DNA of 64,000 nt from positions 88,902-152,901 of the forward strand of contig NZ_FOCV01000015.1 of assembly GCF_900110205.1 (NCBI RefSeq), read 5' to 3'. Below the pieces are notes generated by a model. It searched no databases. It was not told where the DNA came from and saw only the letters and a program-made list of their open reading frames with translations. Position 1 is the stretch's first letter; each line of letters begins with the position of its first letter. Source of the DNA: Rhizobium tibeticum. Its GTDB lineage: Bacteria > Pseudomonadota > Alphaproteobacteria > Rhizobiales > Rhizobiaceae. The position numbers and the translations under genes were made by a program. Below, one piece after another: positions 44,040 through 52,569 of the stretch.

Positions 44040-44738
44040 GTGGCTGAACTTTCGGTCTACATCGGGTGGGATTCACGCGAAGATATCGCCTACGAAGTTG
44101 CGAAAGCATCGCTGCTCGAACATGCGTCGATCGAAGTCGATGTCTTCCCAATCAAGTTGCAGGAGCTTGTTGAACGCGGCGTCTACACGCGGCCTGTCGA
44201 TCCGCTCGCGTCCACAGAATTTACCTATTCCCGCTTTTTCACTCCATGGCTTGCCGACTATAGCGGCTGGGCACTTTTCTGCGATTGCGATTTTCTGTTC
44301 TTTGGAGACGTTGCCGACTTGCTGCAGTATCGCAATGAAGACCACGCCGTTGCATGCGTCCATCATGACTACACGCCAAAAGAAGGCGTAAAAATGGACG
44401 GAAAGATCCAGACAAGTTATCCGCGGAAGAACTGGTCGTCGTTCATGCTCTTCAATTGCGCCCATCCCTCCACCCGCAAACTGACCCCGCAACTCATCAA
44501 TGCCGAAACCGGTGCCTTTCTTCACCGTCTTCAATGGGCCGATGACCGCGAGATCGGAGAAATTCCGGAAGAGTGGAACTGGCTGGAGGGCTGGAGCTCA
44601 AAACCGTCGACGGGCTACCCGAAGGGTGTCCACTACACCAACGGAGGTCCTTGGTTCAGCAATTGGCAGGATGTCGAGTATGCGCAGCAGTGGCTAGATA
44701 AAGCGCTCGCGATCGATCCGAGCTTCACCCCGGTGTAA
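44040..44738 (+). CDS. GT8-like glycosyltransferase
   Basis: A 232-residue protein; GTG 44040 follows AGGGAGAAGGCTT. Although the frame is open from 43563, the family homology starts here: LSVYIGWDSREDIAYEVAKA, then STEFTYSRFFTPWLADYSGW, a DxD motif in LFCDCDFLFFGD, and HHDYTPKEGVKMDGKIQTSY. The pattern is that of family 8-type retaining enzymes found in rhizobial genomes. The donor and acceptor are unknown. An acyltransferase gene follows three bases later. Confidence 0.82.
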   Translation: MAELSVYIGWDSREDIAYEVAKASLLEHASIEVDVFPIKLQELVERGVYTRPVDPLASTEFTYSRFFTPWLADYSGWALFCDCDFLFFGDVADLLQYRNEDHAVACVHHDYTPKEGVKMDGKIQTSYPRKNWSSFMLFNCAHPSTRKLTPQLINAETGAFLHRLQWADDREIGEIPEEWNWLEGWSSKPSTGYPKGVHYTNGGPWFSNWQDVEYAQQWLDKALAIDPSFTPV

Positions 44739-44741
44739 GCA

Positions 44742-45281
44742 GTGAACCTTGGCGCGCTTGTCAAATTTTTCTCGTTTTTCTCCGGAGGGAGCCTCACGAT
44801 TGGGGCTAAGCCCAAAATGCTGTATTGGCCGCGTTTCCGGTGGCGGAAAGGAACGATTGCGATCGGCGATCGCGTATCGATGCGCTACGGCGTCGTGATC
44901 GACGCCCAAAGCGGACGCGTCGAGATCGGAAACAATGTTTCGCTCAACGACTTTGCGGTACTGCTCGGCCACGGGGGCATTCGCATCGGCAACGGCGTAC
45001 GGATCGCAGCGCAAACCGCAATTGTTTCCTTCGAGCATGGTTTCGATGATCCGGCCGCCCCCATCAAAGACCAGCCGTTACGCAAAGCGCAGATCGTGAT
45101 TGAGGACGATGTTTGGATCGGCGCTGGCGCGAAAATTTTGGCGGGAGCTCATATCAGTCGTGGTTGCGTCATTGGAGCCAATAGCGTGATCAAGGGAAAG
45201 ACGGTTCCGGGTGGCATCTATGTCGGCGCACCGGCTCGACTGGTCAGACTGCGTGGCCGTTCAATCCCACCGCGTGCTTGA
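44742..45281 (+). CDS. hexapeptide-repeat acyltransferase
   Basis: A 179-residue left-handed beta-helix protein (start GTG 44742). Hexad repeats run from about 35 to 160: IAIGDRVSMRYGVVIDA, VEIGNNVSLNDFAVL, IRIGNGVRIAAQTAI, IVIEDDVWIGAGAKILAGA, GCVIGANSVIKGKTV, ending in YVGAPARLVR. The usual catalytic His appears in SFEHGFDD. It probably O-acetylates a sugar made by the preceding glycosyltransferase. Its end overlaps the next, convergent gene by 38 bases. Confidence 0.88.
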   Translation: MNLGALVKFFSFFSGGSLTIGAKPKMLYWPRFRWRKGTIAIGDRVSMRYGVVIDAQSGRVEIGNNVSLNDFAVLLGHGGIRIGNGVRIAAQTAIVSFEHGFDDPAAPIKDQPLRKAQIVIEDDVWIGAGAKILAGAHISRGCVIGANSVIKGKTVPGGIYVGAPARLVRLRGRSIPPRA

Positions 45282-46005
45282 GAGGCCAAAGCGCCAGGTT
45301 CGTGGACTGAGCGACGTGCGGGTCGGCAGTAAAGACCGGCAACCTCTGCTCGGCGAATATCTGTAGCGCTAGAAGATCGGTTTCCCTGTGCATGCGAGAA
45401 AGATTCAGCGAATTGTATTTGTGACCTTTGGAGAGTGGATCGATCCCAGTGAGAATGACATTCGCCGCCCCGCTATTGATTGCCAGAGCTGCCCCGACGA
45501 TGCCATTCGACCACTTGCCCTCTCCTTCCAACTCCAAATTCAACCTTCCTGTCATCCGATGCATCAGGGCAATGCGCTCATGACGGCTTATCAGCATCAA
45601 GTCGTCGTAACGGTAGTCGAATGCGTCAAGCCCTCTCAGGAGCCGGTCGAGCTCGTGTCGCCAATTGAGGACGCAAAGCAGACCAGTTTTCGCATGTTGA
45701 AGTACTCTGCGAACCTCGACAGCGGCGGCATTGGGTCCTTCAATTTGATTGAATTGCATCAGTGTCACGTCGGGCGGCCGGGTCAACCAACCCTCAGCAG
45801 CGACCTGCGAGGCGTTTATCGTCAATACCCGAAATGAATCGTCCCAGCCGCAAACCTTCGTGGAGAAGGGCGCGGAACCTACGACAACGACGTTTCTTCC
45901 GTGAAGAAGTCGTCTCAAGTCGGGAACGCGCGGAGCAGCCAACCGATATCTTAACCAGCGGTTCAAATAGCGCTTACCGCGCACCAGCTCTTCCAAGTAT
46001 GTCAT
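45244..46005 (-). CDS. possible sialyltransferase-like or membrane-anchored glycan protein
   Basis: A 253-residue protein with no signal peptide. GRNVVVVGSAPFSTKV (about 36-51), then LTINASQ, and VILTGIDPLSK near the C terminus resemble GT29/GT42-type sialyltransferase-like and DUF115-type proteins, whose nucleotide-binding N terminus reads V-V-G-S/N-x-P. It could equally be an unrelated Rossmann-like enzyme. Position next to a glycosyltransferase and an acyltransferase supports a glycan role. It overlaps the acyltransferase gene tail-to-tail by 38 bases. Confidence 0.65.
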   Translation of the reverse strand: MTYLEELVRGKRYLNRWLRYRLAAPRVPDLRRLLHGRNVVVVGSAPFSTKVCGWDDSFRVLTINASQVAAEGWLTRPPDVTLMQFNQIEGPNAAAVEVRRVLQHAKTGLLCVLNWRHELDRLLRGLDAFDYRYDDLMLISRHERIALMHRMTGRLNLELEGEGKWSNGIVGAALAINSGAANVILTGIDPLSKGHKYNSLNLSRMHRETDLLALQIFAEQRLPVFTADPHVAQSTNLALWPLKHAVGLNGHAV

Positions 46006-46271
46006 GTCGCCCTACAAAAGTTTGTGGATCACACTCGTACTCTTCATTTAAGTTCGGCTATTCAGTACATCCGGCCACGCTTGCGAGCCGCACAATCAGT
46101 CCACCTAGCTAATTATTATGATGACCATGTAAGTCATCGCCATAATTGCAAGAAGAATCCAGGTCGCGACACGCCGTTCTCCTAGTGCACGAGCCGATCC
46201 GAATAACCCTTTGATATTGCCGGTTACACGCCCTGCCCCGACGCGTACCGGGAGCAGCAGTATTGCACAGA

Positions 46272-46466
46272 CTATATTTCATCGCGGGGATTTCGTATCG
46301 ATAACTGGCGGTGCAACCGGGCGCATGCGCCGATGTCATCGTCGATTGCAACGATGGCAACGGTCTTTCCGTATCGCGCCGAAAAGTAATCTCGCTCTAT
46401 TTCTGCCTGGGCCAAGCTTCTAGCAATCATACAGATTTCAGACTCACGAACTACCGCATATTGCAT
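46272..46466 (-). CDS. small hypothetical protein
   Basis: A 64-residue protein, ATG 46466, with GCGGAGGACATCGACT upstream. Contains VRESEICMIARSLAQAEIER and TVAIVAIDDDIGACARLHRQ. No membrane helix or known domain. It may be a real plasmid-borne small protein; the strong ribosome binding site is the best evidence. Confidence 0.5.
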   Translation of the reverse strand: MQYAVVRESEICMIARSLAQAEIERDYFSARYGKTVAIVAIDDDIGACARLHRQLSIRNPRDEI

Positions 46467-46703
46467 AGTCGATGTCCTCCGCTTCGACGGCTCGACACCT
46501 AGAATGGCTCAATGTGTGCGAAAAATCAACTTTACGGCGAGAGGGACGCTATCGGAATGGTGCGGTGCCCTAACCACGAGTGATGACAGGTTCCAGCCTT
46601 AGAAATAGAAATAGCCGCCTCCCCGGTTAAGCAGACAGCGGCGGCCTTGGAACGGGAGCAGTCCGCTCCACCGACGCCGGCTTCGTCTCTGGGCGTCGCG
46701 GCC

Positions 46704-47006
46704 CTACTGCAGGGTCGCGTGAACCGTGTACCGGTGAGCCATCTCCGGACGTAGCTCGAACGTCCGGCGCAGCAGCCGCGCTGCATCGTCCATGATGAAG
46801 ACGACGTCCGTAAGGCGCTCGAGCTCCGTATGAATTCGATATGCCTCGACTTCGTCGAGACGTCCAGTTGCGATCAGCCTTTTCGCCTTTTCGATTAAGC
46901 GTTCCGTCCGGGCCACGATGTCCAGGCTGTTGGTATAATGACGTCGAGCATGCGTTTCCCCTCGCTTGCGAGACGCAGGCGTGTCGGAGAATCGATCTAC
47001 TCGCAA
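46704..47006 (-). CDS. small conserved helical protein
   Basis: A 100-residue soluble protein starting at TTG 47006, 11 bases after the stop of the preceding gene. It has the helices NSLDIVARTERLIEKAKRLI and EVEAYRIHTELERLTDVVFI and ends with a basic/hydrophobic segment. The start is uncertain. Likely co-transcribed with the DUF883-like gene. Confidence 0.55.
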   Translation of the reverse strand: MRVDRFSDTPASRKRGETHARRHYTNSLDIVARTERLIEKAKRLIATGRLDEVEAYRIHTELERLTDVVFIMDDAARLLRRTFELRPEMAHRYTVHATLQ

Positions 47007-47017
47007 CCGTAATCCAG

Positions 47018-47431
47018 CTAAAGACGGTCGCGGATACGGTCGTACAGATCGCGCATTTCGTCGAGCGCCCGGTCGTAACGCGAGCGAGGCGGGGATGAGC
47101 GGAGTCCAGCGATAGCAAAGGCAAACGCCCCGGCGACGGCCGCGACCACCAGGAGTGACGAAACAGGATAGAGCTTAACCGTTGCCTCGGTCTGCCGTGC
47201 GGCCTGCATTGCGCCACCCTTTACCGATCGCGCGGCGGCGGAAATTTCGCGCCGCAACGTTTCCATCTGCTTGCGCAGGGCGCGGATTTCTTCGCGAGGA
47301 TCATAGTCCGGCTGCGGCGGGATGCCGACTGAGCCGGTGTTGGTGTCGACGATCGCCTTCGGGACGGGTTCGCCGATCTTGGTACCTTCGGTAACCGCAG
47401 GCGCGGTTGCGGTTCGTTTGCGAGGCGGCAT
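47018..47431 (-). CDS. ElaB/YqjD-like (DUF883-type) membrane-anchored protein
   Basis: A 137-residue protein: a basic, disordered N terminus (PPRKRTATAPAVTEG), a helix at about 45-75 (EEIRALRKQMETLRREISAA), one transmembrane helix at about 88-110 (YPVSSLLVVAAVAGAFAFAI) and a basic cytoplasmic tail. This order of helix then membrane anchor is like YqjD/ElaB proteins that bind ribosomes or the membrane in stationary phase, although in those the anchor is closer to the end. A role in stress is inferred. Confidence 0.7.
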   Translation of the reverse strand: MPPRKRTATAPAVTEGTKIGEPVPKAIVDTNTGSVGIPPQPDYDPREEIRALRKQMETLRREISAAARSVKGGAMQAARQTEATVKLYPVSSLLVVAAVAGAFAFAIAGLRSSPPRSRYDRALDEMRDLYDRIRDRL

Positions 47432-47841
47432 GGCGCTCTCCGTGATATCACCTGTCTACGTTAATTGGAGCAGCCGGTGCTGCCTTCAAGCGCATTAGCC
47501 TGCAGGCGTGCTGGCGAATTGCTGTTGCACCGCGCAATGGCGGACGTTCACGCGCGTAGAGCACGAAGGTTTCGATCAGCATCGTGGCGACGTCGATAGA
47601 AGCGAAACCAGGGACGTCAAAAGCATTCCACTGCTTCCGCAAACCCTGCTCCAGATCGTCTGAGACGTAACCAGGGGGCTGCAGCTCTCAGGGTCCCTGC
47701 CTGTCGAAGTCCTCCTCGCTTCCCGCTCGACCGGGTTCCTCCGCCACGGAATTTTCGATGGAACCTTACTTCCGGGCCTCCGGAACAATGACCCCTCGGC
47801 CTCGTTTTCCCCCTGGTATCGCTAAAAACATCGAGGCGACC
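47432..47841. other. intergenic region
   Basis: About 410 bases. A minus frame at 47448-47642 (64 residues, contains WNAFDVPGFASIDVATMLIE) might be coding but has only a weak TTG start. Divergent promoters for the flanking genes are expected here. Confidence 0.35.
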
Positions 47842-48069
47842 ATGTGGGCCATCCTGATCGGCGCCGTTCTCGTGATCGGCGGGTTTCTTTACCTCTTCCG
47901 ACAAGCACTCAGCAGGCGATTGAGTGAACCACACCAATTGGTGCAAGGTAGCCAGACGCTCGAACCGCAGCATCAGGGATTGCGCTTTCTCGGGCTATCA
48001 AAGAACTGGCCGGGCCTAGTGATCATCGCTCTCGGCGCGCTTCTATTGGCTTTCGGTGGATATCTATGA
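47842..48069 (+). CDS. small two-helix membrane protein
   Basis: A 75-residue protein; ATG 47842 with GAGG seven bases upstream. Helices at about 2-18 (WAILIGAVLVIGGFLYLF) and 57-74 (GLVIIALGALLLAFGGYL) flank a 35-residue polar middle. No known family; a small inner-membrane protein of the type often induced by envelope stress. Confidence 0.65.
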   Translation: MWAILIGAVLVIGGFLYLFRQALSRRLSEPHQLVQGSQTLEPQHQGLRFLGLSKNWPGLVIIALGALLLAFGGYL

Positions 48070-48863
48070 CGCATCGACGCGCTTGACCACGCTGCCCGCC
48101 TCACCTAGCTGCAGCGAACAACCTGCAACCAACGTCCTAGGACAGTGGACACCGACGAAGGAGACATCGAAAAGCCTGCAATATTCGTGCCGGCGTCAAT
48201 GTCTTCAATGTGGTTGGCTCCAACCGCCCTCGCCCACGCCCCGCTGCGCCGCTGGATCCTAAGAGTGGATGGCAGCGCAAGTACGTGCCGGTGGCATTGA
48301 ATCGCGGGAATGGATGCTATTCCAGTCTGGCGGCTACTCTCTCTGCCAGGAATGCTGTCAGGAATGCTGTGCGTTTGAGTGTTCCATCGACGATCCACGG
48401 TCCGCGCGCCCTGGCGCGCAAGCGCGCTCTGCGCTGGTCATCGGGCGATCAAAGGAACCTGAGAGGAAGGCGTGGCTGAGGCGGGTCAGGTTGGCTTTCG
48501 GCGCGTGGACGGGGTGGCTCATCAGTGGAAAAGAGAGGCTTTCAATGCGACGCCTCGGCCCTCAAAATGGCTTATCAGAACGGTCTAAAAAAAGCTTGCA
48601 CGAGGAAGCAGCGGTCGTTACTCTTTGCCTGTTACCGAGTGGTAGCGCTCTATTGACCCCAATCGCCCCGCCAACCAGCGGGGTATTTTTTTGGCTATCC
48701 GACCTTCTCCCTCTCGGTCATGTCGTCGGGCAGGACGGGCATGTCCGCCTCGTCTGCGCCATCACAAACGGCAACCATGCGTCATTGTCTTCTGTTGGCT
48801 CAAGCACTGCGGAACGCTGAACAGGCCGATACGTTATTGGAGTGATCCGATGATGGAGTTCCC
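48070..48863. other. long intergenic region with an orphan terminator
   Basis: About 800 bases with only frames of poor quality (for example plus 48269-48820, which runs through the terminator). A strong intrinsic terminator at 48666 shows that a transcript ends here, perhaps an untranslated RNA from about 48500-48690. Confidence 0.4.
48666..48691 (+). terminator. strong intrinsic terminator with no gene upstream
   Basis: Stem CCCCGC / GCGGGG (48666-48671 and 48678-48683), loop CAACCA, followed by TATTTTTTT. It is about 600 bases after the last rightward gene, so it may end a small RNA. Confidence 0.8.
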
Positions 48864-49967
48864 ATGTCAGCCGCCGACGCTTCGCAGAAGGCCGATCTCG
48901 AACCGCGCAAGGGCAGCCCGAGCCCACGCATTGATGAAAGTGAGTTCAAGCGCCGGTTCCTCAATCAGTTCCAGGATCCGGCATACGGGCCGCTTGAAGC
49001 GGAGCTTTCCAAAGTCGCCGCCGCCGCGTGGGATGCCTACGATCATTCCCGCAAAAGCCCAAGGACGCGCAAGGCAGGTGCCGAATTCGCCGACCCCGAT
49101 TATGAGCTCGCCATAGACTGGCTGGCTGCGCGTGAGGCGATACGCGTTGCGCAACAACGCCATGACGATCCGGATGGACCGGCCCGCTTCCTTCTCATCA
49201 ATGGCTCCTCGCGCAGCGAGCATACCTGCCCGGGTGAGGTCTCCAAGAGCTATCGGATGGTGGAGCTGGCAAGAAATGCTCTGAGCCAGGACCCTCAGGT
49301 TGAAGTCGAGCTGCTCGACTTAAGCCGTGTGGCCTCCGAGTACGGTCGTCAGATCCACCCCTGCAAGGCCTGTTTTTCGACGTCCGCCGCGCTCTGTCAT
49401 TGGCCGTGTTCCTGTTATCCCAATTACTCGCTCGGGCAGATCCATGACTGGATGAACGACATCTATCCGATGTGGGTCGCCGCGCACGGCATCCTGATCG
49501 TAACGCCAGTCAACTGGTACCAGACATCGTCGCCACTAAAGCTGATGATCGATCGCCTCGTATGCGCCGATGGCGGCAATCCGGATCCGACCAGCACCCA
49601 CGGCAAGGATGCGAAAGAGGCCAAGGAACTTGAGATGCAGGGCTGGGACTATCCCCGTCACCTGAAAGACCGGCTGTTCTCCGTCGTGGTTCACGGCGAT
49701 ACGGAAGGTGCCGAGAACGTTCGGCGAAGCGTTTCCGATTGGCTGAAATCCATGGATCTGGTTCCTGCAGGTCCGCTGGCCGAGGTCGAGCGCTACATCG
49801 GCTACTGGGAAGCATACGCAACCAATCACGTGTCGTACGAGAAGGATCAGGCGATGCAGGAGGAAGTCCGTAACGCGGCGCAAACCCTCTATGATGCCGT
49901 CGTGGCAAGGCGACAAGGCAAGCAAGTGACGGCAGGCAGCAATCTCAAACAACCGCGTCAGAAATAG
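48864..49967 (+). CDS. flavodoxin-fold NAD(P)H-dependent oxidoreductase
   Basis: A 367-residue protein, ATG 48864 with GGAG six bases upstream. After a 90-residue helical N terminus (DESEFKRRFLNQFQDPAYGP) comes an NADPH-dependent FMN reductase domain: RFLLINGSSRSEHTCPGEV (FMN phosphate site), VELLDLSRVASEYG, a Cys-rich CKACFSTSAALCHWPCSCYP that may bind metal or a cluster, and TPVNWYQTSSPLKLMIDRLV. The N-terminal extension and cysteine patch are unusual compared with typical 180-200-residue members. It probably reduces quinones or azo/nitro compounds. The antiporter gene follows nine bases later. Confidence 0.88.
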   Translation: MSAADASQKADLEPRKGSPSPRIDESEFKRRFLNQFQDPAYGPLEAELSKVAAAAWDAYDHSRKSPRTRKAGAEFADPDYELAIDWLAAREAIRVAQQRHDDPDGPARFLLINGSSRSEHTCPGEVSKSYRMVELARNALSQDPQVEVELLDLSRVASEYGRQIHPCKACFSTSAALCHWPCSCYPNYSLGQIHDWMNDIYPMWVAAHGILIVTPVNWYQTSSPLKLMIDRLVCADGGNPDPTSTHGKDAKEAKELEMQGWDYPRHLKDRLFSVVVHGDTEGAENVRRSVSDWLKSMDLVPAGPLAEVERYIGYWEAYATNHVSYEKDQAMQEEVRNAAQTLYDAVVARRQGKQVTAGSNLKQPRQK

Positions 49968-49976
49968 GCGCGGGCT

Positions 49977-51272
49977 ATGAATTCCTATGTCGCGACGCTC
50001 TTCATCCTTGGTGTGATCATACTCCTGACGGCCTGGCTTCCGCTTGCGTTACGCCGACTGCCACTGTCCCTACCCATCTGTTGTATCGCAATCGGTGTCG
50101 TTCTTTCGTGGTCGCCGTTTACGCCCCTTCCACAATCGAACCCGCTTGAAAACATCGTGCTGGCCGAACGCCTGACCGAATTCGTCGTCATCGTTGCCTT
50201 GATGGGTGCGGGATTGAAAATCGACAGACCGCCTGGTTGGCGAAGCTGGACGATCACGTGGCGGCTTCTTGGCATAGCCATGCCACTTTCCATCGCTTTG
50301 ATCGCGTTTCTTGGTTGGAGCGTGCTCGGTTTGGGCGTGGCCTCCGCGCTGCTTCTTGGGGCAGCACTTGCTCCAACCGATCCGGTTCTGGCGGCAGATG
50401 TTCAGGTGGGGCCGCCCCAGACAGGCGAGGAAGATGACATCAGATTCGCTTTGACCTCCGAGGCAGGTTTGAACGATGGCCTGAGCTTTCCGTTCGTCAT
50501 GGCCGCTATCGCGATCGCCTCACAGGCGGGACCGGGTGCCGGTTGGCTTTCCCACTGGCTCGCCGTGGATGTTTTCTGGAAATTGACGGCGGGCGTGGCC
50601 ATGGGGTGGCTTTCCGGGCAGGTTCTCGGCTACCTGACCTTCAAAGTGCCGAAGGCGGGGCGGATCGCCAGGACAGGTGACGGATTGGCCGCGCTGGGGT
50701 TCACGTGTCTTTCGTATAGTGCAACCGAACTTATTCATGGGTATGGCTTCGTCGCGGTTTTCGTGGCGGCGCTCACGCTTCGCAACGTCGAAAGACACAG
50801 CAGCTACCATGGCGAACTTCACGATTTCGGTGAACAGATCGAACGCCTGCTGATGATGTTGCTACTGGTCTGCTTCGGTTCTACGCTTGCTGAAGGATCG
50901 CTGCTGTCGCTGGTCGACTGGCGTGTCGCAATCGTCGCTGCTTTGACGTTGATCGTGGTTCGTCCGCTCGCGGGATGGGTCAGCCTGATTGGCAGCGGGC
51001 ACCGATCGGCGGAGAAGCTGATCGTTTCGATCTTCGGAATCCGCGGTCTCGGTTCGATCTACTATCTCGCCTATGCCTCCGGGCAGGCTCCGTTCGAGCG
51101 CGTTGACGTCATCTGGGCCACGGTCTTCCTGATCATTCTGATTTCGGTGGTGGTGCACGGCGTTGCCGTGACACCGGTCATGCGGTGGATAGACAGGGAA
51201 AGGGGTGTCGACGCCATGCGCCCGATCAACCGCAATGCAGGAGAGGGAGGCGGCGAACGCGTTTCGCGTTGA
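49977..51272 (+). CDS. CPA1-type cation/proton antiporter (second)
   Basis: A 431-residue inner-membrane protein of about 12 helices. Signs: VVIVALMGAGLKIDRPPGW, LLLGAALAPTDPVLAADVQV (ion-binding region with P-T-D-P), SEAGLNDGLSFPFVMAAI (N-D pair) and IFGIRGLGSIYYLAYA. It belongs to the NhaP/KefB-like group and is different in sequence from the antiporter at 40800. It is co-transcribed with the reductase, which suggests a redox or pH-stress role. Confidence 0.92.
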   Translation: MNSYVATLFILGVIILLTAWLPLALRRLPLSLPICCIAIGVVLSWSPFTPLPQSNPLENIVLAERLTEFVVIVALMGAGLKIDRPPGWRSWTITWRLLGIAMPLSIALIAFLGWSVLGLGVASALLLGAALAPTDPVLAADVQVGPPQTGEEDDIRFALTSEAGLNDGLSFPFVMAAIAIASQAGPGAGWLSHWLAVDVFWKLTAGVAMGWLSGQVLGYLTFKVPKAGRIARTGDGLAALGFTCLSYSATELIHGYGFVAVFVAALTLRNVERHSSYHGELHDFGEQIERLLMMLLLVCFGSTLAEGSLLSLVDWRVAIVAALTLIVVRPLAGWVSLIGSGHRSAEKLIVSIFGIRGLGSIYYLAYASGQAPFERVDVIWATVFLIILISVVVHGVAVTPVMRWIDRERGVDAMRPINRNAGEGGGERVSR

Positions 51273-51401
51273 CGAGAGCAACCGGCCAACGCTGTCCGGC
51301 GTTTCTCTGACAGTCGGGATGCCGGATAAAGTCGCTAATGCCTTGCGGAAACCTTGGAGCGGATCGCGCGTTTTCACGGCAACACGAACGGAGGAACGCT
51401 T

Positions 51402-51647
51402 ATGAAACTGCTTCACGACTGGCTTGACGACAAACTCGAGGAACTTGGTCAAGCCGGCTACGAAAACGACACGTCAATGTTCGAAAAGCACGCCGATTTG
51501 CTGCGGGCACAGGCCGAGGCGGACGGTTACGACGCCAGCGACCTGAACGAACTTTGCGGCGGCGATATCGCAGCGTTTCTGCGAGACCGCCAAGCCGCCA
51601 TGAACGAGGCTAATATGGCCGACAAACTCGCTGACGATGACGCATAA
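51402..51647 (+). CDS. small acidic hypothetical protein
   Basis: An 81-residue soluble protein, ATG 51402 after GGAGGAACGCTT. It is acidic and helical: LLHDWLDDKLEELGQAGYEN, EKHADLLRAQAEADGYDASD, AFLRDRQAAMNEAN. Composition suggests a stress-related or DNA-mimic protein, but no family is recognised. It follows the antiporter by 130 bases. Confidence 0.65.
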   Translation: MKLLHDWLDDKLEELGQAGYENDTSMFEKHADLLRAQAEADGYDASDLNELCGGDIAAFLRDRQAAMNEANMADKLADDDA

Positions 51648-51687
51648 TTTAGCGCGGTGATCGCGATTTTTATGCGGAGCGACGACG

Positions 51688-52563
51688 TCATCGAGGCGCC
51701 GCAATCTCAAGGAAGTTTTTGATCGCCGCTGCCAACGCAGCCGGATTTTCTTCCGCGACATGATGACCGCTGTCTATTCCAAAGCCGGCCACGTCGTCGG
51801 CCCAGTCGCGCCAGATAGCGACCGGATCGCCATAGATTTCTTCAAGATCGTCTCTCAGCGACCACAAGCAAAGCATCGGAACACGGATCCGGCGGCCGGC
51901 TTTGCGGTCTTCGCGATCGTGAATATGATCAATGCGCAACCCGGCGCGATAGTCTTCGATCATCCCATGGATGACGGCCGGGTAATGGATGCAATCAAGC
52001 AGATCGTCATAGGCTTCCGCGCCCATCAGCTCCGGGCTCAGTTTGTCATACCATGCCGTCGGATTGGCCGTGATCGCGCGCTCCGGTTTCTCCGGCTGCG
52101 CGAAAAAGAACCAATGATACCATGCGTTGGCAAACTTCCAGTCGGCCCGTTCGAGATGCTCCAGGACCGGCAGACCATCGATGGTGACCAAACTCCGCAC
52201 GGTGGCCGGATGATCCATCGCCATGCGAAAGGCAGTGAGGCTTCCCCTGTCGTGTCCAACCACGTGAAAACTATCGTGACCAAGAACCCGCATCATTTCG
52301 ACAAGGGCATGCGCCTTCGACCGCTTTGAAGAATGTCGACTATCGAGGCTGTCGGCAGGGATGAATGATTGGCCGAAGCCAGGCAGGTCGGGGCAAACCA
52401 CGGTAAAGTCGGGCGACAGGCGCTCAGCCACCTTGTTCCAGGTCATGTGTGTCCTTGGATGGCCGTGGAGGAGGAGGATCGGCGGTCCTGACCCGCCTCG
52501 GCGAACGCGAAGAGTACCCCTACTGATTTGAATCCTTTCCAAAACGAACCCGTCGAACATCAA
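51688..52563 (-). CDS. alpha/beta hydrolase, haloacetate-dehalogenase type
   Basis: A 291-residue cytosolic enzyme. The oxyanion-hole motif LLLHGHPRTHMTW (about 31-43) is followed by a nucleophile elbow reading HVVGHDRGSLTAFRMAM: the nucleophile is Asp within G-H-D-R-G, as in fluoroacetate/haloacetate dehalogenases and epoxide hydrolases, not Ser. A cap domain with WYHWFFFAQPEKPER and a late DSGHHVAEENP supply the catalytic His. It may dehalogenate haloacetates or hydrolyse epoxides; the exact substrate is unknown. It lies seven bases from the LigD stop. Confidence 0.88.
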   Translation of the reverse strand: MMFDGFVLERIQISRGTLRVRRGGSGPPILLLHGHPRTHMTWNKVAERLSPDFTVVCPDLPGFGQSFIPADSLDSRHSSKRSKAHALVEMMRVLGHDSFHVVGHDRGSLTAFRMAMDHPATVRSLVTIDGLPVLEHLERADWKFANAWYHWFFFAQPEKPERAITANPTAWYDKLSPELMGAEAYDDLLDCIHYPAVIHGMIEDYRAGLRIDHIHDREDRKAGRRIRVPMLCLWSLRDDLEEIYGDPVAIWRDWADDVAGFGIDSGHHVAEENPAALAAAIKNFLEIAAPR

Positions 52564-52569
52564 CCGGCC

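Noticed and set aside
46085..46260. minus-strand stretch ending in a membrane helix (VATWILLAIMAMTYMVIIII)
   Set aside because: It looks like a real transmembrane segment, but the frame has no usable start codon before the previous stop; at most a remnant.
48500..48691. plasmid ctRNA (repABC control RNA)
   Set aside because: The terminator shape fits, but no repA, repB or repC sequence lies on either side.
48269..48820. 183-codon plus frame
   Set aside because: It reads through a strong intrinsic terminator and contains a Cys-rich low-quality segment; not a likely protein.
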